NCBI GenBank assembly: GCA_001986395.2
Contig: MQVO02000008.1
Coordinates: 1,426,001-1,490,000, forward strand
DNA from: Irpex lacteus
Taxonomy: Eukaryota; Basidiomycota; Agaricomycetes; Polyporales; Irpicaceae
Length of the DNA: 64,000 bases
Direction: 5' to 3'
A program made the position numbers and the translations under genes. Under the pieces are notes generated by a model. The model was given only the letters and a program-made list of their open reading frames with translations, made no database searches and was not told the DNA's origin. Of this stretch, positions 11,635 through 24,270 are shown piece after piece (the first letter of the stretch is position 1; the number at the start of each line of letters is the position of its first letter).

Positions 11635-14600
11635 TTACGGTCTGCCACCGCGTCTCGGCCTCCATACCCCCTTGGGCGCAACCTTCTGGAAGCCATCGTC
11701 TTCGGCAGCGGGTGTCTCCTTCTCAGGAGCAGGTGGGGTTCTGGCAGCAGCAGGAGGGGTCCTGGCAGCAGGAGACTCTGGGCGAGAGATTTGGCCTCCA
11801 GCCGCTTCAGACTCCTTAGCAGCCACTCTGGCCCTCCAGCCTCCTCCTGCTCCTCCGAGAGCGCCTGGACGGTATTTGGGTGCCGCAGCGGCCGAGTCAC
11901 TGGGCAACGGAGCAGGCGTGCGTGTGGGGGTAGGTGGAGCAGCTGCTCCTGGGCGCCGCCATACATCGTCTCTTCGAGGAGCAGGAGCTGCAGCAGAAGG
12001 TGGTGGAGCAGCAGCAGCAGCAGCGCGACGTTGCCTCATGCGCTCTTCAGCCTCCTCCTCACGTTGAAGTCTCAAGCGAGCTTGCTCTGCAGCAGCAGCA
12101 CGTTCCTCCTCACGGCGACGGCGTTCCTCTGCAGCTTTCTCTTCTGCCAGACGCTTCTTCTCCTCTTCTGCCTGTCTTGCGGCTTCGGCGGCGGCCTCCT
12201 CTTCTGCTGCGCGACGTTCCTCCTCTAATAAACGGGCAAATGTGAGCAAAGTATATGAGTGAACCATGAAAGTACCAACCTTCGAGTCGTTGGCGCTCCT
12301 CTTCCTCCTGCTCACGTCTGATCCGCTCCTCTTCTTCGAGACGCAGCCTCTCCTCTTCGCGTTGCTTGAGTATCGTGGCGCGTTTCTTGGCTTTCTCATC
12401 TGCAATCTTCTTCTCTGCGGCTTCCTTGCGCTTGGCGAACTCTTCACCTCGCCTACTGATGACTTCGTCGCGATAAGCCTTCCAGTCGCCGACGATACGC
12501 AGGAGACGTCTCTTCGTTTCGAGATCCTGCTGATGGGCGAGCCGCGCGGATTCGATACGAGATTTCTGGGCAATCTCGTGAGCAGCCTTGTCGTTGGCCT
12601 GCTGGATCTCGTAATCTTTTGCGAGGAGAGGTCGTTCCTCCTTACGATAGGCACGCTCGAGATGGTCAAGGCGCTTAGCGGCCACACGGACACGCTCAGC
12701 AAGCTCTTTCTTCTCCTTCTCGAGCTGCTCGACTTGGAGACGCATTAGGTTGTCCGTGCTGAGGTTCTCCACATCCTGCACAAGCTCAGACAGAACCGTG
12801 AAAACAAGCAGTGTGCAGAGTTACTCACGTTGATGTCGACCTTCAAACTACCCTTCTCCTTGAGGCTCTGAGCAAGCTTCTTCGCCTCCTCGACGCGAAT
12901 ATTCTCAATCTCTCGCTTCTGGCGCTCAAGCTGTTTCTGGCGTTCGAGTTCGATAGCTCTACGGGCCTCCTCGTCACGCTCCTTGCGAGAGGCCTCAGCA
13001 CGACGGCTGGCCTCTTCCTTCTCCTTTCTTGCGGATAGCTCGGCGAGCAACTCACGTCGCCTAGCCACGATGGAACGACGGAGCTGCAGCGCTTTCCGTT
13101 CTGCTTGCGCGCCGGAAACAAGGGTAGAGAATTTGGCCTGCTGTTCCTCCTCAGATAAGGCGGGAGTAGGGTACAATACTGCGAGAGAGTTGTGCAGGGA
13201 CGTGGCGAGCTCGCTGAGGCGGGTACGAACGACGTCGGCAGTCGAAGGTTGAATTGTGCTGACGCTCGTGGACGAGCTGGGATCTTCGACTTGGCCAAAG
13301 GTGGTGTCGACGAAAGAGATGCTGCCTGCTGCGTGGTCGACGGAGATGTTGAGTTCGCCGCGACGGGCACAGCCCATCACGTAGGCCTCAACCTGCTCGG
13401 GATCAAAGATGCCCGGTTGGTCTTCTTCAGTCTTGGAGCGGAGGGGAGTGACAAGCTCGAGCAAGTTGGTGATCTGGATGGAAGAGTAGACCTGGGACAG
13501 CTGTGATAGAAGTCGAGAGAGGACTGCATGGTGCAAGAGCGGCAGATAAGCAGAATAGCTGGAGTCGGAGGCGAGCTCAGCGAAGAGAGGTGCGGTGGAC
13601 GAGCAGAGAGAGAGCGGGTCGAAGGTCACCTCCAGAATGTTGTACAGTGATCGAATGGACTCTGGCGAGAGCTTCAAGACGTTGCGAGACAGCTGCGCAA
13701 AAAATGAGATACAAGTCTGGATATTTCGGCCAGGAACTTACAGCGTCCTTGAGCAAACCACTGCGCGTGGGGGTCTTCGAGAGACCAAGAAGCGCCGTAA
13801 GACGAGAATTCTTGTTCTTCCCGTCTTCTACACCATCAAGTCCCTTCGATCCGACCGGAACTGCGAGTGCGCTGACGAGGACCTGGCCTGCCAAACGACG
13901 GAGCTCCTCATCGGACTTGCCGCCGATAGTGGTGACGATCGTGTAGTAGCGTCCCCAGGCAGCTGCGTGGTACAGGGCGTTGCCGCTCATGAGGAAAATC
14001 TTCGTCAGTTTCTCATAGTAGTTGGCCATCATGGCTGGCCGGGGCGCCTTCTTCGCCATCGTCAGAAGGTTGTGTACATCCTCGACCGATCTGAACGCCT
14101 CTTGCCAGAGCTCGAGCTCAACGGAAGTGTTCAGCTGCGCGAACCGGGTGTCAAGATGACGTTGGAGCGTCTCCGAGTCTTGAAGGTTGATGGCATGCGG
14201 CTGGTGTGCGTATTTGGCTACATTGGCAAGATGGAGTCTCAGAGTTTCGCAGAGGCGACGGAACTCGACTTTTCGCTGGTGCTTCAAGCAGAACTTGAAG
14301 GCTTGTTGGGCGATTTGCTACATAGCATGTTCAGAACGACGGTATACCGAAATAATCAACTGCTGGGGCGTACCTGATACACGCCTTCAAGACGGGCATT
14401 GTTTTTGAGCGTCTCAAGTGCCGTGCGGTAGCTCTCCCACAGGAACTTGAGCCAAGGGGTGACGAGAGCCCTGTCCGTCCTATCCTTATTTTGGTCCCCA
14501 CTGACTGCACCCAGCAGAATGCTCTCTGGTGTCTCGCTAGCTTCCAAGTCGTCCACATCTACCGCCACTGCCTTATCCGCCTTCTCCTGGGCCTCCTGTA

Positions 14601-14901
14601 CTTTGGCATCCGAAAGTTGAATGAATTTGTTGATCACGACCTCTATCGATGCGACGCTGGTGTTTTGGGCAATGTTCTTGTATTGCATGAGGCCTTCTTT
14701 CGCGGTACGGCCCTTGCGCATATCGACGCAAAGCTCGATGAAGCGTAGCATGATCGGCTCCAGCGATGTGAGGGGAGTCGAACGGAATCTTTTTGAAGAG
14801 AACATCTCTGTCAGGGATTGTAAAGCAGCATGCATTTGCCCAACGGAAACAAGGCCTTCGGCCTGCTTGAGGACCGCCTCGGGTTTTGAGAACGGTGCCA
14901 T
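11635..14901 (-). CDS. TIF32: Translation initiation factor eIF3 subunit a
   Basis: Largest scaffold subunit of eIF3, which binds the 40S ribosome and recruits the pre-initiation complex in the cytosol. The start [18 protein letters not shown] at 14901 and the following helices ([33 protein letters not shown]) match the eIF3a N-terminus. The middle holds the PCI region (about 13700-12800 on the map), and then a very long Arg/Glu/Lys-rich coiled coil with RREEE-type heptads, closing in an Ala/Pro-rich segment ending RPRRGGRP and TAA at 11635. Three or four short introns join the frames near 14370, 13740, 12800 and 12260. Length, about 1,000 residues, fits the yeast protein. The repetitive coiled coil creates long spurious antisense frames. 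Confidence 0.93.
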
Positions 14902-15666
14902 CGTGCTACCTGTATATCCTTGTTAGTATACGTCTAATTCATGGAAAACATTGATAGTTACGAGATCGTCAATTTCTCGTTGTAGACGATGAGGTTGAGC
15001 AAGAAGAAACTCTTTTGTACACCGTCGGCGACGTTGAGCAATGAAAGTTTCTAGCTGCCGAGATCAGGGAGGCTATGATGAAACTCCGCTGCACCATCTT
15101 TACACTCCGCCTCAAATATGCGGGCGCTCGTATATACGCCTATGCCTCCGTTCTATCTTGCTGTCAAACCACCATCTTCACCCAATGTCTAAGATAATGT
15201 CTAAGATACTTTATACAAGACGTGGCCCTTTCGTCCCTAGTGCTCGTACTTGATAGTGCAAACCAAGCGCCATATGTAGCAGCTATCTATACACGCAATC
15301 TCACTGTAGGTTCGTTTTGCAGATCACTAGACAATTCTCGCCACCCTCGACCTCCACCAAGCACAATTAAGAACATCTCTCCGGTAGGCTGTGCTGAACA
15401 CAAACAGGACAATACTGAATACTATCTCTTCAGGGTATCAGGTACCGTTCTACTCGCAAGCGGCAATCGATCGCCTCATGAATAAGTACGCCCGAACAGC
15501 CATGAACCAAGACATGTCGTAACTCATGTCTTTTATCATTCCAGAGGCGTTCGCATAGGCACCGAAACTGGGCTTGTTCTATGTCATAACAGTGACATTT
15601 AATACATATCAATATTGGATATCCTGCTACTTATTACTCGGGCCTAATCAACCTGGGCTTTGACTG
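14902..15666. other. Intergenic stretch, no gene recognised
   Basis: It contains the eIF3a promoter and 5' leader and then unremarkable sequence. Open frames here are short and lack splice-compatible protein signatures. Confidence 0.5.
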
Positions 15667-16459
15667 ATGACTTCTGCCACTTGCGAAGCGAGAGCCATCA
15701 TACGGTGCGTACCTTCTCTTCATCTGGTTTATTCCCGTTTGCCTGTAAGTGCAAGGATTAACATGAAGGTGGTTCGGCTGAAGGTTGTTCGCAGTGCGTT
15801 CCCTCGGCGCCAGTCACAGTTAAGCTCATCTTAGTGCCAACTCTCTCTGGCAGGTCAGCGGAGTGGCGGATAGCTTATTGCGAGCCAAAGTGCCTCTGCA
15901 ATCAGGTCGTATCGTCCTCGGCGAACCGTGGTATACCTCATCTGATCCCGAGGTGGCATCACCGCTCAGTATTTGTGCGAGGTTTGTGGGTGGTGTCCTA
16001 AAACGACATGTAGCGTAGTTGTTTCCCCTGCCCCTGCTTTCATTTCATCTCGTCCTTGAACGTGTATCTGATTCTCCTTAATGCAACAGGGCTCAATGAA
16101 GGAATGACCGCACCGACCGAGAGACATTTGTCGACAACTACGTGTTTACCGCTCAGCAGACCAGCGCGAGGCGTGACGCTGCGTCAGAGCTTCTCACCGG
16201 CGATGATCCGCACCCTTCTCTCGATATGGAGTTGGTCAACTTTGGGCAATCCAGACATAGTCCGTGTCTCTTCTCTATGTCAATCTAGCTGTCTTCGACT
16301 GATGAATGTACTCCAGAATTAACACATGTGCAGTCCTATGCCGCTCACGTATGCACGGACCTTCTAAACCTGTGATAAGACCTTTGCCATACATGTCGGC
16401 CACAGTGGCTCTGGCTCGAAGTTACTAGTATCTGCAATAGGCTTTTCCCGAGCGACTAG
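15667..16459 (+). CDS. Small five-exon gene, unrecognised
   Basis: I do not recognise the product. Five exons can be joined with GT-AG introns in agreeing phase: 15667-15708, 15854-15981, 16102-16259, 16317-16348 and 16406-16459. They yield about 138 residues, starting MTSATCEARAIIRC and continuing VSGVADSLLRAKVPLQSG, then a hydrophilic stretch with ETFVDNYVFTAQQTSARRDA, and ending CNRLFPSD before TAG. Codon use in the second and third exons looks coding. No signal peptide or membrane helix is obvious. It sits between the divergent eIF3a and the FAD oxidoreductase. It may be a lineage-specific gene or part of a longer model; splice choices, especially intron 1, are inferred. Confidence 0.45.
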
Positions 16460-16621
16460 TGGTGCGGTCGCGACTCCAAGTGGTGTGCGGTCGTACCATA
16501 TTCTTATTTCATCGCAAGTTTGGCAAGGAAAGAAATCATGTTTTCCCCTTCATAGGCTCCGAAACATACAAATAGTGAGGCAAGTTGTCCTATTCCTCTA
16601 CCGCACCTAAGACAAGACAAA

Positions 16622-18829
16622 ATGACTACAGCCTCCGCAATTGCCCCATCTCCAGCATGGCTGCTACTTGTTCCCTTCGCTCTTTACCTGCTCTACCCTG
16701 TATGCAGCAGGCTCCTCCGGGATTATCTCCTCAAACGATTTACGTCTGTCGTTGACTTACCTCTCCTTGGCCAAGAACGCAGCAAGAAGATTGAGGGCAC
16801 AGCAGTAATTTGTGGCGGAAGGTGAGTTCATCGATGTATGCTGACCGTCTACCTGCTCATGGCTTGGCGTAGTATCTCAGGTCTACTCGCCGCCCGTGTT
16901 TGCTCCGACCATTTCGCTCATGTTATTATCATCGACCCGGAGCTGACGGAAGTCGAGCGTACCAAGGCGAGCACACGTATCGCCCAATATGACTCCTTGC
17001 ACGGTAAGGCAAACTACAATACGAACTAATATCACTACTAAATCGTCTGATAGGCTATTTGACTTTCGTACTCGACGGCCTGCGTCGCCTATGGCCGAAC
17101 TTCGACGCTGAACTCAAGAGCATCGGGGGCTAGTAAGTCACCGTTTTCTTCCGTCAGCATGTACTGATTATCTATCGCGCCTCCAGCATAGCTTCTGGAG
17201 ATGTTAAGCCATTCTTTGGTGGTACACTACTTCCAGCACCGTACGAAGAATATGAGGCAAAATCACAGAAGCTCCCAGAGACCATGTTCGTCAGACGGCC
17301 CCGGCTCGAGAACCTCCTGCGCAAGCTTCTGCTAGGCAAGCCCTCCAATGTTCGCACGATGGTCGGCTCAGTTCGAGGAGTGCACGTCCAAGACAAACCC
17401 GGTCCTCGTGTTGACCAAATCATCATTCGTGGTCAAAATGGTCAGGAAATCACCATCAACGATCCCACCCTAGTCGTCGGTGAGTGAATTTGTGTACTGG
17501 TCCTCTCGTACACTGTTCAGTATATTGAGCGCCCGATACTTCGTACTTTTCTACGATGCAGACTGCTCTGGCGACAGTCAAGCAGGCTTCAAGTGGCTTA
17601 AGAAGGCTGGCTACGAGATGCCCCAGGATGTTCGCCTGGAATATGACCAAAAGTTGTATTACGTTACCGTCACATTCACCGTTGACAAGGTGCTCGCCAA
17701 GTCGCTCCCCATCCCAGGCGGCTACGAGAATGCTGGATGGATCTATACGTTTGTCCCTCACTACAACCTTGGCAATGCTGGCTTCGTCATCGGCAAAATG
17801 GACAACGACACGAGTAAGCCCTTCATGCGAGAGTATGTTTCTGGCACTTGACTGAGACATCTGTAGTGCAACTCTGCTGTGGTGGATGGGGCGATGTCAC
17901 CCTCCCTCTCGAGGCAGACCAGATTGAGCCCTACGTGCGGTCTTGCCAGGGTCGCGAACCTGTGCCGGAATGGCTGGTTGACATTCTATCCCAACTGGTG
18001 AAAGATGGCTCACCGACCTTCAAGCCCTTGAAAATCAGTGAGTACCAAATTCAATGGGATTCTTGTTCTATCAGAACTAACATTGGGATAGGACCGTGCT
18101 CGTACATTCGCTATCAAGACGTTCCCAACATGCCGGCCAACTTTGTCGCACTTGGGGACTCATTCCTGCAACTGAATCCGATCTACGCGTACGTATCTTT
18201 GGTCATGGAAAGGCGTCATCCGTCTCGATTCTGAATTGGTGTTCTCACCAACAGGCAAGGTTGCAGCAAGGCGATGATGGGTGCTATCACGCTGAACTCT
18301 CTGCTGACTGAGGTCATACCTGTGAAGACGTCAGGCAAGGAGGCTTTGCCAGGCACCTTCTCGCGATCTTATTTCAAACATGTTGGTGATCACGGAGATG
18401 CGCTCTGGTACGCACGCGCTCTGCTTAATCTCGGCTGCGACTGACCTGAGTATTTCATTAAAGGGAGTCCACGAAAACATTCGGTAGGTTGTCAATTACA
18501 AATTCGACAAATGCTGTACTGAACGATTGAATTGCTCGTAGATTACGGGTTCCCGAGCACACGTCCTGCCAAGGGAGAGACGCTGCAAGCCGGTTCTTTT
18601 GCACGTTGGTACCTCGACATGTTCATCGACGCCGCTCTCAAGGTGAGGAAACATATCAAATGCTGTTTTACGTCTTCTGACTGGCGTCATACAGGACAAA
18701 GAGTGTGCATCCACCATGTGGCACATCCGCATGTTACTCGCCCCGCCGACAGACATGTTCACTCCATCCATGCTGTGGAAAGTCACGAGCAACACCCTGC
18801 GGTCGAAGTTGTCTCGTATCAGCCATTGA
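16622..18829 (+). CDS. FAD-dependent oxidoreductase, membrane-anchored
   Basis: A flavoprotein monooxygenase-type enzyme of unknown substrate, about 560 residues. The N-terminus has a hydrophobic anchor (AWLLLVPFALYLLYPV) followed by a Rossmann dinucleotide motif, VICGGSISGLLAARV, joined across the intron at about 16821-16872; an acidic residue ends the second strand (IIIDPE). A downstream DCSGDSQAGF and the late FVALGDSFLQLNPIYAQG match the GD motif contacting the FAD ribityl chain in the aromatic-hydroxylase superfamily. About nine short introns are needed. The last exon reads MLWKVTSNTLRSKL and stops at 18827-18829; a longer frame running to 18951 is a different reading frame. It converges on the phosphatase gene with about 120 bp between stops. 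The substrate cannot be told from sequence. Confidence 0.75.
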
Positions 18830-18947
18830 GTGAGGAAGCAGAGGAGCAAGATAGAAGTTTGAATTTGTATGTGCCACCATCACACGTTGTTTTAGGGCTT
18901 TGTACTTTGTACACGTATCTATTCGGATTCCACAAAATGGGTAAACA

Positions 18948-20860
18948 CTAGCGATCAATACCGTGTTCGACAGGTATCTGCAATTCCTCCAACGCCCTCT
19001 TTCCCCTTTCGACCCAGTACTGCACCGTCGGAGGGTAATCAAACCATATGGAGGCAACAGCGTCAGGAGTTTCCTCTGAGCCACTTTGTTTCTTTGCTGT
19101 GTCATGAGAATCGGCCGTAGATGCGACGTCGTTTCCTGCTTGTCGCCCAGCATCTGCCTCAACAGATGTAGCCTGACGAAGACGGCGTTTCTTTTCCTTC
19201 CGACGAGTTGGTCTATCAGCCCCCGTGGTGTTCCTCCCCTCTTCCTCTCCCGTATCTGTATCAGGGGTGCTGCGCTCTGCGTCTCTCTGGGAAGACGGCG
19301 GCGAGAGCGGAGACGACGAGGGCGGCATAGTAGACGATATGTCTTCCTTGCTAGCTCCTGCTACAGCGTCACTCGCTGATAGGGTCCGTTTGCGGTGAGG
19401 TCCCCATAAACCACCATCGCGAATCCACGCTGCAACGTTTCGCTGCAGCTTAATCTCGTCCAAGACGCCGATAACAGCGAGCAGAGTCTCGTCGTACGTT
19501 TTAGTATCACGCTCGGCTTGAGAATCAAGCAAGGCCTGCTGCCGTTTTCCGTCCTTCTTTTCCTTGCGTTTTCGCTTGCGCGAGGCCTCGATATCTGCGC
19601 GCCCTTCTAGAGTAGGCGATAACCTGGCGCTCGTTTCGGTTTCGGTACCAGCTGGGACTGGTGTGTCCTGATCCACGTCCGCCAGGAGTTGCTCGATACG
19701 CAGGACTTCCAGATCCTTTGCACGGAGCTCACCAGAGTACTCTGGGATACACACATGGTTGTACGGCTGTAACTCGGCTTTTCGAGGCGAGTCATCGAGT
19801 AGAAGTGTTGTAAGAGCCGAGTGCACAAGGCTACGGCGGGAAGGGGGTTGTTTCGCAGATTCGTCACCGGAAGACGCTTCAGAGTCATGAGGGTCTGATA
19901 TAGACGCGAGCTTTGACCATGGCGTGTTGAGGTCTTTCACAGTCTGCACCTTGCGGTCTTTTGAGTAGAAACAGAGCCAAGAACATAAAGCTTCAGTACT
20001 GTCGACTAACGATAGGAAAACCTCGTACAATAGTGGTCTTTGTTGAGCCCGAGCGTATCTCTTGCCCACACTGCCAAAAGTTTCTTCTTTTCCGCTGCAA
20101 AGCACCTTTCCACCATATCGCCCACACTATGAGGTTGCGCCGAAGACCAGACCATGACATCCAGCCACGCTCTTGTCTCAGGTGCAAACAAGTAGGATCG
20201 GAATGCATTCATATACGGTCGTGGGTGAACAGGGCGAAGTCTAGGTAGTGGCCGACCATTACCGTCTAGTTCGGGCGGAGGTTGTGGCGCATGCTTGTTC
20301 TTTGGACGAGCTAAAGCAGAGCGATGCACGAGAGTTCCGTTTAGGTCCAAGATTAGGAGTTTGCGCTCTTCTGTGGAGGAATGCAAGCTCTCTGGCGGCT
20401 CGTTTGCGAGTTTGAGGTACGACGGAGAAGGAGATCGAGGTGGTGGAGGCGTAACTGGACGATCATCTCGCTCATGTCTGTAGGGCGCGGGTACAGACTC
20501 CTTTGGTCTTGCATGTCCGTAATCCCTCTCTCTTCTATCTCTCCAATCTCTCCTTGACTGAGACGGGTGTCGGTCCTCCGGGTAATAATTGTGTTCATCG
20601 TACCTCGCGGGTTGATGCTCAGTCGCAGGATAACTTGAAGAATATCCATATTGGTTCGTATCTTCATACGTATTTCTGTAGTAGTAGTCGTTGCTCTGCG
20701 ACGATGATGGTGCGTAATACTGGCCGTCTTCGTAGCCGTAATTGTTGTTATAGCCGTAGTACGCATCGTTAGATGCTTGCCACTGGTCATGAGTTCCTTG
20801 GTAGGGGTAGTACTGGTCTCTCCAGGGACCAGCCGAGCGTTGGCGAGAGTTGTAAGACAT
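18948..20860 (-). CDS. FCP1/NIF-homology (HAD) phosphatase-like protein
   Basis: Two exons give a protein of about 620 residues. The N-terminal 150 residues are Tyr/Gln/Arg-rich and disordered (start MSYNSRQRSAGPWRDQYY at 20860; the frame stays open upstream but that part looks like leader). The FCPH domain follows: LLILDLNGTLV, then RPYMNAFRSYLF, WLDVMVWSSAQPHSV, and after an intron (about 20026-19957) HYYRKVQTVKDL and TTLLLDDSPRKAELQPYN. The usual DxDGT catalytic loop reads DLNGT, so the second aspartate, normally the acid/base, is replaced by Asn. The C-terminal third is charged with KRKRKEKKDGKR-type basic clusters, suggesting a nuclear location. Either a low-activity phosphatase or a phosphopeptide-binding relative; substrate unknown. 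Confidence 0.8.
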
Positions 20861-21264
20861 TCCAGCCGTAGCTCTGCCTATGCGTGTGGTGATTTGTCTA
20901 ATAATGCAGGTCCTTAGTGCAGCCACGATGACGGATAAGTAGTAGCAGAAGTAGAATGCCTGAATAGGCAAGGATGCGCTTTCTGCATCTCCCAGCGCGG
21001 ATAGAGGCGCATCAAAAAGGCGCATCAACAGCTCGAACCGGGCACTTGGCGCGTTGAGCACGGTCATAAATATCCGGATTGTCAGACAGTGTGAATTGCA
21101 TTGTTCAAATGTGAGAAACTCTCGCTGGTATTTGTGACCTTTAGCTGATTTATATTCATTGAACTCGTAATAATTCGTCATAAATCAGTGATCAACTTGA
21201 GCGGCAAGGCCATAGACGACAGTGACTTGAAGGAGTCAAGGTTGCTCCCAAACCACCGTGATAT
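20861..21264. promoter_or_regulatory. Divergent promoter region, phosphatase / oxoprolinase-like gene
   Basis: About 400 bp separate the divergent start codons at 20860 (minus) and 21265 (plus). Open sequence upstream of the phosphatase start is probably its 5' leader. No defined element was recognised. Confidence 0.4.
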
Positions 21265-24075
21265 ATGCCGCCAGTACCAGACAGATCCATTCGGATATGC
21301 GCCGACAGAGGCGGTACATTCTGTGATGTGCATGCATCGTATCCTGATCCAGACAAGCCAGGAGGACGCAAGGAAATTGTAGTGAAACTCTGTAAGTCTA
21401 ATCTAATCGCAATTCTGCGCGCAACCTATAGATCTTGGTATACAGTGTCGCAGGATAAGGCGAACTACGATGATGCACCTACAGAAGGTATCCGAAGAGT
21501 GCTGGAGATTGTCGAAGGCAGGTCGATTCCTCGCGGGACAACTCTGCAGACTGATAAGATTGGTATGTCCATTGTCAAATCTCGCCTAATCAGATTTTCA
21601 TACGACTATGTACCAGACTACATTCGCCTCTCCACTACCGTTGCTACTAATGCACTTTTGGAGAGAAAGGGTGAAAAGCATGCTCTACTGATCACCAAGG
21701 GCTTCCGTGATTTGTTACTCATCGGGAACCAGTCACGTCCAAAGATCTTCGATCTCAATATTCGTCGTCCACCACCTCTATACTCGACCGTCATAGAGAT
21801 TGACGAGCGTGTGACTCTTGTGGGTTATACGTCTGACCCCAAAGCTGAAGAACACGCTGTACAGTTCGACGAAGACGGCAAGATCACCCGAGGGTATAGA
21901 GGTAAAGGCTGGGATGGAGTGGGTTTGGCTGAAGGCCCTGGCGACATCGTGCAAGGCCTATCCGGTGAAGCAGTGAGGATAATGAAGACTCCAGGTGATA
22001 CATTTGCTGGCGATCTAATTACGATTGCCAAGTACTGACTATTCCAATCCAGATCTCAACGCGGTCAAAGCCGATTTGAAGAAGCTGTACGACGACGGAT
22101 ATCGTTCACTTGCCATCGTACTCTGCCATTCATACACGTATCCTGAACATGAACTCCAGATCGGTAAACTCGCTCGTGAGATCGGCTTCGAGCAGGTGTC
22201 CGAGTCGTCCCAGCTCCTTCCGATGATTAAGATGGTACCGCGAGGAGTGTCATCCACTGCCGATGCCTACCTCACGCCGATACTACGCAAATACTTGGAT
22301 GGGTTCTTCAGCGGTTTCGACGAGAAATTGAAAGATGGTAGACTGCGCAGTCCGCGTGTGGAGTTTATGGGAAGCGATGGTGGCCTGCTCGATTTGAACA
22401 ACTTCTCTGGGCTCAAGAGCATTCTCAGCGGGCCTGCTGGAGGCGTCGTTGGATACGCTCTGACAAGCTGGGACGAAAGTAGGAAACATCCTGTTATCGG
22501 GTAGGTATAGCCGTGACTCCCAATTGTCGTGCTGCTGACAAACGATATTTCAACAGGCTTGACGTCGGAGGTACATCGACAGATGTGTCTCGCTTCGATG
22601 GACGTTACGAAGTGGTGTACGAAACAACGACGGCCGGCGTGACAATCCAATCTCCACAGCTGGACATCAACACAGTCGCAGCAGGTGGAGGCTCCTGCTT
22701 GACCTTCCGCAACGGCCTGTTCCTTGCCGGCCCACACAGTGCAGGTGCAGAACCCGGTCCTGCATGCTATCGGTGAGTCCTTTTCAATACCGTACTAACT
22801 CCACATCTCTGAAACTCCCCCTATCTGTTCCCCAGGAAAGGTGGTCCTTTGGCGGTGACCGATGCCAACCTCATTCTCGGCCGCCTCATACCAGACTTCT
22901 TTCCTAAGATATTCGGGAAGTCTGCGAAAGAACCTCTGGACGCGGAAGCATCGCGGTCCAAGTTTGAGGAGCTTCTGCAGGAGGTTAACTCGACTTACGA
23001 CAAGAAGCTGGATCTCGATGAGATGGTTTATGGGTATGTTGTTTTATACACCTATGGGCGATACTCATTAACAGTCGCCTTTCAGTTTCATAAAAGTTGC
23101 CAATGAAACGATGTGTCGGCCCATCCGTGCGCTTACCGAAGCCAGAGGCTATGCGCTTCAGAAACACATGTATGTCAACGCGACCCTCCACTAGTACTGT
23201 GAGAAGACGAGCTCATATACAGCATTCAGATTAGCCAGTTTCGGTGGTGCTGGTGGTCAGCACGCCTGCGAGATCGCAAAGCTACTTGGCATGAAGACAA
23301 TCCTCATCCATCGATACAGCTCCATCCTCTCGGCATACGGGCTGGCACTTGCGGACAGGTACGAACGTGTAACGATGACTTCAATGCCATAAAATCTCAA
23401 AATCATCCCTATGTAGAGCGTTTGAGTTACAGGAGCCATCATCCACGTTCTACACGCCCGATAACCGCAAGATTCTCAAGTCCCGGCTCGACAAGCTAGA
23501 TAAGGAAGTGCGCGAGGAGCTGAGACGGCAAGGGTTCGACGGAGAGCACGTCACCACTGAAAGACTGTTGAATATGCGTTTCGAGGGTACAGATACCGCG
23601 CTCATGGTGCTTCCTTCGGAACAGGATGGAGACGGCCAGGAGGATTTCGAGGCTGCATTCAAGCGAGTATACAAAACAGAATTCGGGTTCTTGCTGGAGA
23701 CGAAGACCATAATCGTAGACGACATAAAGGTATGTGATCGTGCGGAAGGTTTGGGGTGCGCTTTACTGACTATAGCTGGTATAGGTCCGCGGGATTGGCA
23801 AGACTTTCGACACTCTCGGAGAGTCGGTATTTGAAGAGGTGCAGAAGCTGAGTACGCAGGCTGTCGATCCTAAGAAAGCCGAGACCACGTATAGCGTGTA
23901 TTTCGACGGGTTGGGCCGTGTAAAGGATACCCCGGTGTTCTTGCTACCGGCTTTGGAAACGGGAGACAGACTGGAAGGGCCAGCTATGATCATCGACGAC
24001 ACACAAACTATTGTCCTCATTCCCGGTGCAACAGCCACCTTGACGAGCAAGCATTTGTACATCACCTTGGAGTAG
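21265..24075 (+). CDS. 5-oxoprolinase-like protein, HyuA half only
   Basis: An ATP-dependent 5-oxoprolinase/hydantoinase subunit A homologue; the full enzyme opens 5-oxoproline to glutamate in the glutathione cycle. Seven or eight short introns join: start [130 protein letters not shown] and [18 protein letters not shown]. The product is about 790 residues and ends KHLYITLE at a TAG (24073-24075). Fungal 5-oxoprolinases are normally about 1,280 residues, with a fused HyuB domain after exactly this point. No HyuB-like frame follows. So it is a truncated gene or a stand-alone A-type paralogue. Confidence 0.85.
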
Positions 24076-24270
24076 TAGCAGTTTCTCCAGCTTCGAATAG
24101 TCGACCAGACCAATGTATCCATGTATCTCCGTACTGTATTTTGCAAATGAGGTTCTGCAATGGCATGCCTGTGTAGTCTTGGTGTGTTCCTCGTGTGAGC
24201 TTAATGCGCTATGGGTTTTAAGTGTTTGCTGTAATAATAATGCCCTTGCTCGTTACATCCCAGGTACAGT

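Noticed and set aside
11605..12748. Long plus-strand open frames with Ser/Leu/Cys-rich products
   Set aside because: They are antisense shadows of the repetitive Arg/Glu coiled coil of eIF3a, which has clear family motifs on the minus strand.
18830..18951. C-terminal extension of the FAD oxidoreductase to 18951
   Set aside because: This open frame is out of phase with the last coding exon, which stops at 18827-18829 after LRSKL.
20861..21181. N-terminal extension of the NIF-type phosphatase up to 21181
   Set aside because: The frame is open, but the extra residues look like translated leader and MSYNSRQRS at 20860 is the better start.
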